A DNA stretch of 12,971 nucleotides, taken from Pirellulales bacterium (GTDB lineage: Bacteria > Planctomycetota > Planctomycetia > Pirellulales > JAICIG01). The translations under genes were made by a program, and so were the position numbers. Shown here in pieces: positions 7,343 through 12,971 of the stretch. Position 1 is the first letter of the stretch, and each line of letters opens with the position of its first letter. The notes beneath the pieces were generated by a model that worked only from the letters and a program-made list of their open reading frames with translations, did not search any database and was not told the origin of the DNA. The stretch spans positions 1 to 12,971 of the forward strand of contig JAICIG010000220.1 of the NCBI GenBank assembly GCA_025924495.1, in the 5' to 3' direction.

Positions 7343-7522
7343 ATGGCAAGGCTCATCCGTTTTTATTGCGAGGAAGAAGCCGCCACCACCGTGGAATATG
7401 CTGTGTTGCTGGCCCTGATTATTGGCTCGATTATCGTCGCGATCAGCTCCGTCGGCGGACGAACAGGCGGAATGTGGGGCGGCATCCAAGGTAACATGAG
7501 CGCCTACGGAGTCGGCGGTTAA
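7343..7522 (+). CDS. flp: Flp-type (type IVb) pilin precursor
   Basis: This short gene encodes 59 residues: a short charged leader (MARLIRFYCEEEA), then 'ATTVEYAVLLALIIGSIIVA' (14-33), the hydrophobic N-terminal helix of Flp pilins, and a Gly-rich tail. In the family, a prepilin peptidase (TadV-type) cuts before a segment with Glu at +5 and Tyr at +6. Cutting between A13 and A14 puts E18 and Y19 exactly there. Residue -1 is Ala instead of the usual Gly. Mature Flp subunits form thin adhesive pili assembled by the Tad machinery, none of which is in this window. AGGAAGG (7326-7332) ends 10 bases before the ATG. The gene stands alone between a candidate promoter and a strong terminator, as expected for a highly expressed structural subunit. 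Confidence 0.88.
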   Translation: MARLIRFYCEEEAATTVEYAVLLALIIGSIIVAISSVGGRTGGMWGGIQGNMSAYGVGG

Positions 7523-7566
7523 AGGGCTCCTCTCGCCCGCACAACGATCTTGTTTGTTAACAGAAG

Positions 7567-7595
7567 AAAAGACGCCGCGAGGCGTCTTTTCGCTT
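7567..7595 (+). terminator. Strong intrinsic terminator after flp
   Basis: A perfect 10-bp stem, AAAAGACGCC (7567-7576) with GGCGTCTTTT (7581-7590), closed by a GCGA (GNRA) tetraloop and followed by CGC and a run of five T. The A-run on the left makes it usable on the minus strand as well, so it may also end the convergent Nudix transcript (stop at 7705). It lies 44 bases after the flp stop. Confidence 0.88.
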
Positions 7596-7704
7596 TTTCG
7601 TGTCGAGCCAGTTCGACCCGCCGCAGTGCGCCAAGCGAGAAGCCGCCACAACGCGAGAGACATTCAGTTTCAAGGGGCCGGACTCGCGGCCTAGCTACCA
7701 CGTT

Positions 7705-8250
7705 CTAGTTGGGGCGAGGCTGGTTCCCAGCGGCGTGCCGCCGCCGGTCGTACCACAAAAGAGCGGTCATGGTCTTTGCATCCTGAATGCGACCATCGTC
7801 ACACATGGCCAAGGCTTCCGACCATTCGACTTCAATAGACTCAATCTGCTCGCCCGCTTGCAGCCTCGCAGGCCCGGCCTTGAGCCCGGTTGCCAGATAC
7901 AGGTGCATTCGCTCGTTAAGAATGCCTGGCGACATAAAGAACTCGCACAACGGCGCAACGGCATCCGCCACATATCCCGTTTCCTCTTCCAATTCGCGCG
8001 CCGCGGCAACCTCGGGCGGTTCGGGCGGTTCCAGCGTTCCTGCCGGAAGCTCGATCAGGGTTCGCCCGACCGCAATCCGAAAGTTGCGGATCAAGCACAC
8101 TCGGCCGTCAGCCAGAAGGGGGAGAATAACTACGGCTCCTGGGTGTTGCACCGTTTCACGGGCGTGCGTGCGACCATCGGCCGTCGCATACATTTGCCGA
8201 AGCACCGTAAATCGCGGCGTTTTCAGCAGAATTTCCGCGTCTTCGCTCAT
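7705..8250 (-). CDS. Nudix hydrolase, ADP-ribose pyrophosphatase-like
   Basis: This 181-residue protein carries a complete Nudix box at 71-93. G71, E77 and 'RELEEETGY' (85-93) fit GX5EX7REUXEEXGU, so the Mg-binding glutamates are present. The lead-in 'LIRNFRIAVGRTLIELPAG' (53-71) is typical of ADP-ribose pyrophosphatases (NudF/TrgB type), which split ADP-ribose into AMP and ribose 5-phosphate. Specificity within the group is an inference. The N-terminal beta hairpin region (10-40) fits the dimerisation domain of this subfamily. I start at ATG 8250, because GGAG lies 7 bases upstream on the minus strand. A GTG 15 bases earlier (8265) would add five residues and would overlap that site. It is divergent from the M50 protease gene with 105 bases between them, in which I see no confident promoter on either strand. 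Confidence 0.9.
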   Translation of the reverse strand: MSEDAEILLKTPRFTVLRQMYATADGRTHARETVQHPGAVVILPLLADGRVCLIRNFRIAVGRTLIELPAGTLEPPEPPEVAAARELEEETGYVADAVAPLCEFFMSPGILNERMHLYLATGLKAGPARLQAGEQIESIEVEWSEALAMCDDGRIQDAKTMTALLWYDRRRHAAGNQPRPN

Positions 8251-8355
8251 GGCGGCGCTCCGCACAATTGCCTGTCGTTGAGTCGAGTGATAAGATAGCG
8301 GGATCGGGTCTTTGCCACTAGCATGTCGCCATCGGACCGCAGTTAGATAAACGCC

Positions 8356-9399
8356 ATGCGCGATTTATTGAGCTGGAATCTTTTTCTCGGACGTTGGGCG
8401 GGCGTGCAGGTTCGATTGCACGTCTTCTTCGTCTTATTCGCCGTTGTGGCGTTGCAGCTAGCGTCGCAGTCGTCCGAACCTCGCCAACTCTATGGCGCCC
8501 TCGCCTGCCTCGGGCTCTTGCTGGCGAGCGTGTTCGTACATGAGATTGCTCATTGTGTTGCGGCTCGCCGCATGGGCGGCAGCGCCGATCAGATTGTCAT
8601 CTGGCCATTCGGCGGCCTGGTTAACGCCCACGTGCCGCATGAACCGCAGAACGAACTGACGGTCGCGTTGGCCGGACCGCTCGCCAATCTTGCGGTGTGC
8701 TTGCTGATTGCCCCGTTGCTACTGATCGTGTACAGCAGCGTGCCGCTGCTGCAGCTGCTGAACCCTCTGGCGCCACCCACAGGGCAGGCGGCCGACCTGA
8801 ATTGGCAGGCCATGCTGATGTGGGCTTTCTGGATTAACTGGCTGCTCGTGCTCGTGAACATGTTGCCCGCTTATCCCTTGGACGGCGGCCGAGTGTTGCG
8901 CTCGCTGTTGTGGGTAACGACCAAGTACAGCTTCCGCGAGAGCGCCATCGCCACCGCCCGCGTCGCCAAGTTCACCGCCCTGGGATTATGGATTGGCGCG
9001 TGGGCGGCGAACAACAACTCCGAGTTTTCTTTCGTCGCTTTGCCCTTGGCGCTGATGGGCTTTTTCTTGTTCTTTGGCGCCAGGCAAGAAATGGATCGCC
9101 TTTCTGAGCAAGAGGCGGAAGATGCGTTCTTCGGCTACGATTTCTCGCAAGGTTACACAAGCCTGGAGAAAACGCTCGCGCCGCCGCGTAGACAACGTCC
9201 CGGCATGTTCAAGAAGTGGATGGCAGAACGGCGCGCGAATCGGCGGCTCCGCAAGCAGCAGCTGGAGGCTGACGAGGAACGCCGGGTCGACGACGTTCTG
9301 GCGCGATTGCACGAATGCGGACCCCACGCTTTGACCGAAGAAGATCGAGCGTTACTCGATCGCGTCAGCGCGCGTTATCGCAATCGCCTGCAAGGCTGA
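8356..9399 (+). CDS. Site-2-protease-like M50 membrane metalloprotease
   Basis: This 347-residue protein is mostly membrane-embedded. 'FVHEIAH' (60-66) holds the zinc ligands H62 and H66 and the catalytic E63. 'NMLPAYPLDGGR' (168-179) supplies the third ligand, D176, and the conserved Asn. 'GGLVNA' (86-91) and 'LAGPLANL' (105-112) are further group landmarks. Hydrophobic segments lie at about 20-36, 47-66, 101-126, 152-170 and 200-245. There is no PDZ or CBS domain. Residues about 250-347 form a charged cytoplasmic tail that ends in a motif with the order 'L.R...C G...LT.EDRALLDRVS.RY' (about 315-343). It resembles the short tail module (DUF6576-like) seen on rhomboid proteases, an assignment from memory. 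S2P enzymes cut within membrane helices, for example to free anti-sigma factors. No substrate is evident nearby. The ATG lacks a good ribosome binding site. Confidence 0.9.
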   Translation: MRDLLSWNLFLGRWAGVQVRLHVFFVLFAVVALQLASQSSEPRQLYGALACLGLLLASVFVHEIAHCVAARRMGGSADQIVIWPFGGLVNAHVPHEPQNELTVALAGPLANLAVCLLIAPLLLIVYSSVPLLQLLNPLAPPTGQAADLNWQAMLMWAFWINWLLVLVNMLPAYPLDGGRVLRSLLWVTTKYSFRESAIATARVAKFTALGLWIGAWAANNNSEFSFVALPLALMGFFLFFGARQEMDRLSEQEAEDAFFGYDFSQGYTSLEKTLAPPRRQRPGMFKKWMAERRANRRLRKQQLEADEERRVDDVLARLHECGPHALTEEDRALLDRVSARYRNRLQG

Positions 9400-9766
9400 T
9401 TCCGTCCGCTTGCCGCGCCTTCCGCGGCTTTGTCAACAACAGCCTTCCTCTATCAAGCGGCCGCCTGCCTTCTGCCTCTCCCAGCACACGGCATGAGGTT
9501 CCGGTTATGCCGTCCGCGCTACCAGCCCGCTTCAGGGGTAAACGGCCACAAGCCCCTAAAGGTTGGGTCAGATTGTCGCTTTAAACGGAACGATCGGCGT
9601 TGTTTGACCTGCAAGATTCCAGGCGGATTTTGTCGCTTGGTCATAGGTGACCTAGATTTGCCAAAGAAGGAGATGCGCCCAGCGCAACGGTTACTGCGTC
9701 GTCAACCACTGTTCAATCAGCCTCAGCGCCTGACCCGAGCGGGTCTCCTGCGGTCGTCAAAACGTG
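9400..9766. other. 367-base gap between the M50 protease and HD-GYP genes
   Basis: No gene is supported here. The frames open across the gap have no family-like features and run on into the HD-GYP gene in the wrong frame. AAGAAGGAG at 9664-9672 looks like a ribosome binding site but is directly abutted by the only nearby ATG, leaving no spacing. AGGGG (9534-9538) and CCCCT (9555-9559) can pair around a 16-base loop, but no known riboswitch core fits. The candidate promoter is listed separately. No clear terminator for the protease gene was seen. Confidence 0.5.
9630..9658 (+). promoter_or_regulatory. Candidate promoter with inverted repeat in its spacer, upstream of HD-GYP gene
   Basis: TTGTCG (9630-9635, 4 of 6), a 17-base spacer and TAGATT (9653-9658, 4 of 6). 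The inverted repeat GGTCA-tagg-TGACC (9639-9652) fills the spacer almost exactly, a position from which a bound protein could block or realign RNA polymerase. The leader to ATG 9767 would be about 100 bases. Both boxes are imperfect, so this is a suggestion. Confidence 0.33.
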
Positions 9767-11461
9767 ATGTCTTCGAGTATGTCATTAGATTCCCTAACCA
9801 TTTCCGCTTACGCTGCCGCTGGGGATTCCGCGCGAGAAGCCGCCGCGGCGAAGGTGGAAAAAACGCTCGAATGCCTGCGTTCATGGTTTGCGACGGACTT
9901 CTCCGTATTCGACGGATGCAGCGGCGAATTGCTGCATTTGCATCCGGATCATGCCCGTATCGACTGGAGCGTGCGCGTCGAGCTCGCTCGCGAGACGGCG
10001 AGACGCCGTCAAGCAGAGCTGATCGAAGAAGATGATCCGTGGCTGCTGATGGCTCTGCCGATTGCCGATCGCAACAGCGAATGCCTGGTTGCCGTAGCCG
10101 CCTTTTTGACCCGCTCGGTTGCCAGCGACGCGGAACATGCGCGGTTGGCCGCCCTGCTCGGCGTCGAGCGCGGCGAGGCGGCGGCTTGGGCCCGCCGGCA
10201 GACGCCGGTTGATGCCGAGTTTTTGCGACGAGTGGGCGCACTCGCCGTATCAAAATTGGCGGCCGACCGGGATATCGAACAACTCGAAAATGAAGTCGAA
10301 AAGCTCTCGGGGCATCTGGGCGCCACCTTCGAAGAAATCAGCCTGCTCTATCGACTGACGCAAAATCTCAAGCTTTCGAGCGACGACGAGGAACTCGGCC
10401 GCAGAGCGCTCGAGTGGTTGTCCGAGGTGGTGCCCGCCGAAGGACTGGCGATTCAGTTTACGCCGCACGCCGACCTCGATTTGCTCACTCCCGATTCTCG
10501 CACCGAACCCATTCTGCTCACGCACGGCGACTGCCCCCTCGACGTGGCCGGCTTTACACAGATGGTCTCCGACTTGGGGCTGAACGTTTCGAATCGGCCC
10601 TTGGTCGTCAATCGCACAACCACCGACCAATCGCGCTGGGGTCTGCCGGAAATTCAGCAGCTGGTAATTGTGCCTGTGGCCGAGGGAGAGCGGCTGTTCG
10701 GTTGGCTCGCGGCATTCAATCACACGCGAAACGGCGAGTTCGGTTCGGCGGGGGAATTCGGTTCGGCCGAGGCCAGCCTGCTCAGCTCCGTCGGCACGAT
10801 GCTGGGCATTCACCGCGGCAACATTGATCTCTATCGCCAGCAGGCGGAACTGCTGGCTGGCGTCGTACGCGCGATGACTTCGGCGATTGATGCCAAGGAC
10901 CCTTATACCCGCGGCCACAGCGATCGTGTGGCGAGAGTGGCGGTGCGACTCGCCCAAGAGATGGGCTGCGATTCGGAAACAATTCGGACGATTTACTTCT
11001 CCGGCCTGTTGCACGATATCGGCAAGATCGGCATCAACGACGAAGTTTTGCGCAAGCCGGGCAAGTTGAGCGAGGACGAGTTCGAACACATCAAGACACA
11101 CGTCGAAATCGGCTACCGCATCCTGGTCGACTTGCGAAAAATGTCGCACATGTTGCCCGTCGTCTTGCACCATCACGAGTCGTGGGACGGCAAGGGCTAC
11201 CCCCATGGCCTGGCGGGCACGAACATTCCCTACCTGGCCCGTATCGTCGCCGTGGCCGACGCCTACGACGCCATGGCGAGCGATCGTCCCTATCGCGCCG
11301 GCATGGAGGATGATAAGCTGGACTCGATCATCCGGAAGGGCGCCGGCCAGCAATGGGATCCCGACGTGGTCGAGGCGTTTTTCCGCGCTCGCGACGACAT
11401 TCGCGCAATTTCGGGGCGCGGCCCGCGGCAGCCCGAAATCCACGACGTTAGCTGGTCGTAA
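9767..11461 (+). CDS. HD-GYP domain protein, probable cyclic-di-GMP phosphodiesterase with N-terminal sensor region
   Basis: This 564-residue protein has a complete C-terminal HD-GYP domain (about 365-550): H384 in 'TRGHSDRVA', H416-D417 in 'LLHDIGKIGI', H468-H470 in 'LHHHESWDGKGYP' with GYP at 477-479, and D498 with 'YDA' (500-502). In the family, these metal-binding residues hydrolyse cyclic-di-GMP, and the GYP loop distinguishes it from plain HD proteins. The N-terminal part is not a receiver domain. Residues about 170-200 look coiled-coil, and about 200-350 look GAF-like, probably sensing a ligand. The family of the first 150 residues is not recognised. GEFGSA is repeated in tandem inside the GAF-like region. 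No membrane segment or signal peptide is seen. GTG 9764, ATG 9767 and ATG 9779 all lie close together in frame and none has a good ribosome binding site, so the start is uncertain by a few residues. Confidence 0.9.
   Translation: MSSSMSLDSLTISAYAAAGDSAREAAAAKVEKTLECLRSWFATDFSVFDGCSGELLHLHPDHARIDWSVRVELARETARRRQAELIEEDDPWLLMALPIADRNSECLVAVAAFLTRSVASDAEHARLAALLGVERGEAAAWARRQTPVDAEFLRRVGALAVSKLAADRDIEQLENEVEKLSGHLGATFEEISLLYRLTQNLKLSSDDEELGRRALEWLSEVVPAEGLAIQFTPHADLDLLTPDSRTEPILLTHGDCPLDVAGFTQMVSDLGLNVSNRPLVVNRTTTDQSRWGLPEIQQLVIVPVAEGERLFGWLAAFNHTRNGEFGSAGEFGSAEASLLSSVGTMLGIHRGNIDLYRQQAELLAGVVRAMTSAIDAKDPYTRGHSDRVARVAVRLAQEMGCDSETIRTIYFSGLLHDIGKIGINDEVLRKPGKLSEDEFEHIKTHVEIGYRILVDLRKMSHMLPVVLHHHESWDGKGYPHGLAGTNIPYLARIVAVADAYDAMASDRPYRAGMEDDKLDSIIRKGAGQQWDPDVVEAFFRARDDIRAISGRGPRQPEIHDVSWS
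10733..10768 (+). repeat. 18-base tandem duplication inside the HD-GYP gene
   Basis: Two adjacent 18-base copies (10733-10750 and 10751-10768) match at 15 of 18 positions and encode GEFGSA twice, in frame. It looks like a small in-frame duplication in a loop of the GAF-like region, already partly diverged. Confidence 0.75.
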
Positions 11462-11525
11462 TCGGCCGCAACAATGGCTTCCAGCGCATCGGCGACCGCC
11501 TCAGCCATTGGCAGAAGGTGGATTG

Positions 11526-12011
11526 ATGGCGCGGCAGGAAGAAGATCGTGAAGACTTAATGGCCGAAGCCACGGCGCTGGTCGAGCGAGTGGAATTGCGG
11601 TCAGCGGAGTTCAGCGATCCGGTTGTCGTCGGCTTCCGGTCGCAAGGCGCCGCCAGTTTCTATTTCGGCGCCCAGCCCGCGTATCACTTCACTTCCGCCG
11701 GCGAATTGCGGCGAGCTTATGCCGGCGGCCTGCTCTACAAGGCCGAGCGAGGCAAGCTGGTCTCGCTCGATCGGCGGCGCTCCGAAGGCCAGGTGCAACT
11801 AGTCCGACATGAGCTCGATGCCGCAGAGACGCATGAGTTTCTGCTTGTCGTAAGCAACACATTGCAGGCATTGCGGGAATCGCTTGACGCAAAGAAGTGC
11901 GATCTCGTCGGTCAGCACCCGGCGACGGCCGACATGGTCGGCCGTGTGCGTGCCTGGCTGGCCAGGCATGCCGAGAATACTCGCGTGGCCTCTTCGGCGA
12001 GAGTGCAGTAA
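11526..12011 (+). CDS. Conserved-looking hypothetical protein, 161 residues
   Basis: I do not recognise the family. The start is well supported: ATG 11526 with AGAAGG (11513-11518) 7 bases upstream. The protein is soluble, with an acidic first helix (MARQEEDREDLMAEATALVE, 1-20), then a strand-rich middle ('DPVVVGFRSQGAASFYFG', about 31-48, 'PAYHF', 'GGLLYKAERGKLVSLDRRR'), then a helical C-terminal half with 'HEFLLVVSNTLQALRESL'. No metal site, DNA-binding helix, signal peptide or membrane segment is evident. It follows the HD-GYP gene on the same strand after 64 bases with no terminator between, so co-transcription is likely. A role linked to HD-GYP signalling is only an inference from position. 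The frame is open back to 11205, but that extension overlaps the HD-GYP coding region and lacks the ribosome binding site. Confidence 0.72.
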   Translation: MARQEEDREDLMAEATALVERVELRSAEFSDPVVVGFRSQGAASFYFGAQPAYHFTSAGELRRAYAGGLLYKAERGKLVSLDRRRSEGQVQLVRHELDAAETHEFLLVVSNTLQALRESLDAKKCDLVGQHPATADMVGRVRAWLARHAENTRVASSARVQ

Positions 12012-12026
12012 CGTCCAAACGCACAC

Positions 12027-12050
12027 CGGGCGGACTTGAACGTCCGCCCG
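12027..12050. terminator. Hairpin between convergent genes, possible bidirectional terminator
   Basis: A perfect 9-bp stem, CGGGCGGAC (12027-12035) with GTCCGCCCG (12042-12050), and a 6-base loop. It starts 16 bases after the stop of the 161-residue protein and lies before the stop of the convergent gene at 12114. There is no T-run on either side, so it is not a classical intrinsic terminator. It may stop or stabilise transcript 3' ends. Confidence 0.45.
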
Positions 12051-12113
12051 CTGCGCGTCTCAAGGCCGCTCTGAATCTGCGAAGCTCTGAAAGTACCCAG
12101 GTAGCAAGATCAG

Positions 12114-12971
12114 CTACTTCGCACCGCCGGCCATGACGAGCTTGGACGATTCCACCAGCGAGCCAAGACCCCGCATCGTCGGCAGGCTCTCTTCAGCGGC
12201 CGAATACGCCACCGTGAGCAACTCGGCGCCATGCGGAGCGACAATGGCTTGCTTGGCGGCGCCGCGGAAATGGGGCGGCACAACGTACTGCGGCAAACCC
12301 TCATTTTTTGCGAAGCAAGTTGTAGCGCGATCGTAGCCGGCCTGGAATTCCTGTTGAGCGGTAAAGTTGCGGTTGACGATCGCTTGCTGCACATCGTGCG
12401 GTATCGAGACTTCCATGTCTGCCCACCATGCGCTCAGGTCGGTCGTGTCTTGCAGATCGACAAGGTACCAAGATTCAATCAGCTGGCGGCCCGCCAACGG
12501 GACCCGGGCCACGCCGGTGCCGAGCACGCGAAGCGACGGCAGCATGCGCCGAGCGTCTTGAGCCACGAGCGGCATGATAAATCCGCCGACGTAGCTGCGG
12601 CGCTTCGTATTGCCGGCCTGGCCCAGCGTATCGCCTACGAGCAACTTGGAATAATCCATCTCTGGCGCCGGCGGAAAGTAGCTTGGCTCGGCAACCGAGG
12701 CCTGGATCGCCAAGGCCAGATCGGCCGGGGTCTTCACCAATCGCAGGTCACAAAGCCGTTCGGCAGCCGGAATACGGCTCAACAGGTCGAACATCGTTTG
12801 ATCGACGAAGCAGGTGCAAGCCTTGCCGATATATGCGTCCCCTCCCAAACGCAGATTGGGGTTCTCCTGGGCGAAGCGGGCCGGCCGCTGGCGATAAAAC
12901 TCGAACACGTCCGGCTTCCACGATACGGAGAAATTCGTCGGGTCGAACTGCTTGAAGTCCTTCGAGCTGAG
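12114..12971 (-). CDS. Hypothetical protein, C-terminal part (5' end outside window); tentatively patatin-like
   Basis: The frame is open from the window edge to TAG at 12116-12114, giving 285 visible residues. The GTG at 12908 is probably internal, because the upstream codons read smoothly ('DFKQFDPTNFSVSWKPD'). The middle has an order that recalls the second half of patatin-like phospholipases: 'ALAIQASVAEPSYFPP' (86-101, compare A-x-ASxAxPxxFPP), then 'YVGGF' (127-131) where patatins have (D)GG, then 'MPLVAQDARRMLPSLRVLGTG'. In patatins the Asp of that DGG/DGA motif forms the catalytic dyad with a Ser nearer the N terminus. Here the position is Val and the Ser region lies outside the window. 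The assignment is therefore weak, and if correct the enzyme may be inactive or use another residue. The last 120 residues match nothing I know. It is convergent with the 161-residue protein gene. Confidence 0.5.
   Translation of the reverse strand, partial: LSSKDFKQFDPTNFSVSWKPDVFEFYRQRPARFAQENPNLRLGGDAYIGKACTCFVDQTMFDLLSRIPAAERLCDLRLVKTPADLALAIQASVAEPSYFPPAPEMDYSKLLVGDTLGQAGNTKRRSYVGGFIMPLVAQDARRMLPSLRVLGTGVARVPLAGRQLIESWYLVDLQDTTDLSAWWADMEVSIPHDVQQAIVNRNFTAQQEFQAGYDRATTCFAKNEGLPQYVVPPHFRGAAKQAIVAPHGAELLTVAYSAAEESLPTMRGLGSLVESSKLVMAGGAK

Noticed and set aside
9525..9600. A possible cyclic-di-GMP (GEMM) riboswitch before the HD-GYP gene.
   Set aside because: Fragments such as GGTAAACGGCCACAAGCC are suggestive, but the conserved GEMM core, its paired stems and the tetraloop-receptor pattern could not be aligned.
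9430..10035. A 201-codon plus-strand frame crossing the gap into the HD-GYP gene.
   Set aside because: It is rich in Arg and Cys, has no domain pattern and overlaps the start of the HD-GYP gene in another frame.
10250..11443. A 397-codon open frame on the minus strand.
   Set aside because: It is antisense to the HD-GYP domain, whose catalytic motifs are unmistakable. The minus frame has no recognisable domain.
11205..11525. A 107-codon upstream extension of the 161-residue protein.
   Set aside because: It overlaps the HD-GYP C-terminal coding region out of frame and has shadow-type composition. The ATG at 11526 has a good ribosome binding site.
1..12971. A defence system, prophage, insertion sequence, CRISPR array or tRNA gene.
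   Set aside because: No transposase, integrase, nuclease/helicase set, regularly spaced repeat or cloverleaf was visible, and the gene content is ordinary for a planctomycete chromosome.

Overview
The window looks like chromosomal DNA from a Planctomycetota bacterium, most likely of the Pirellulales. The reasons are high-GC coding sequence, frequent GTG/TTG starts, a kinase-type protein carrying the 'LTPFQA...GRG...LGPY' lead-in familiar from planctomycete Ser/Thr kinases, an Flp-type pilin and an M50 protease with a charged tail. This assignment rests on recognised protein style, not on a marker gene. No rRNA, tRNA, CRISPR array, insertion sequence or phage gene was seen. The window reads as ordinary chromosome made of short, unrelated transcription units.

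Layout. (1) 1-675 (+): 3' part of fliM, cut by the window edge. (2) 706-2828 (-): a two-gene operon. A TTG-initiated putative zinc metallopeptidase (HEAGH) runs into an ATP-grasp ligase through a 4-base ATGA stop/start overlap. (3) 3073-4110 (+): a Gfo/Idh/MocA-type oxidoreductase with unusual cofactor and active-site motifs, divergent from the operon. (4) 4294-7142 (+): a RidA-family protein overlapping by 4 bases (GTGA) a large membrane-anchored pseudokinase with a beta-rich, probably extracytoplasmic C-terminal half. (5) 7343-7522 (+): a 59-residue Flp/type IVb pilin with its own candidate promoter and a very clear intrinsic terminator at 7567-7595. (6) 7705-8250 (-): a Nudix hydrolase of ADP-ribose pyrophosphatase type, divergent from (7) 8356-9399 (+): a site-2-protease-like M50 membrane metalloprotease. 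(8) 9400-9766: a 367-base gap with a candidate promoter whose spacer carries an inverted repeat. (9) 9767-11461 (+): an HD-GYP protein with all catalytic motifs, followed by (10) 11526-12011 (+): a 161-residue protein of unknown function. (11) 12114-12971 (-): a 5'-truncated gene, tentatively patatin-like, convergent with (10) across a 9-bp hairpin.

How the genes may work together. The two cases of translational coupling are the strongest functional hints. The metallopeptidase and ATP-grasp enzyme probably make and cut, or otherwise process, the same amide or peptide product. The RidA protein and the pseudokinase are expected to be co-produced. FliM (flagellar switch), HD-GYP (cyclic-di-GMP breakdown) and Flp (surface pili) all relate to motility or surface lifestyle, but they are in separate units and nothing in the sequence shows joint control.

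The most unusual items are the ATP-grasp/metallopeptidase pair and the RidA/pseudokinase-beta-domain pair. I did not find a defence island or other clearly new multi-gene system.
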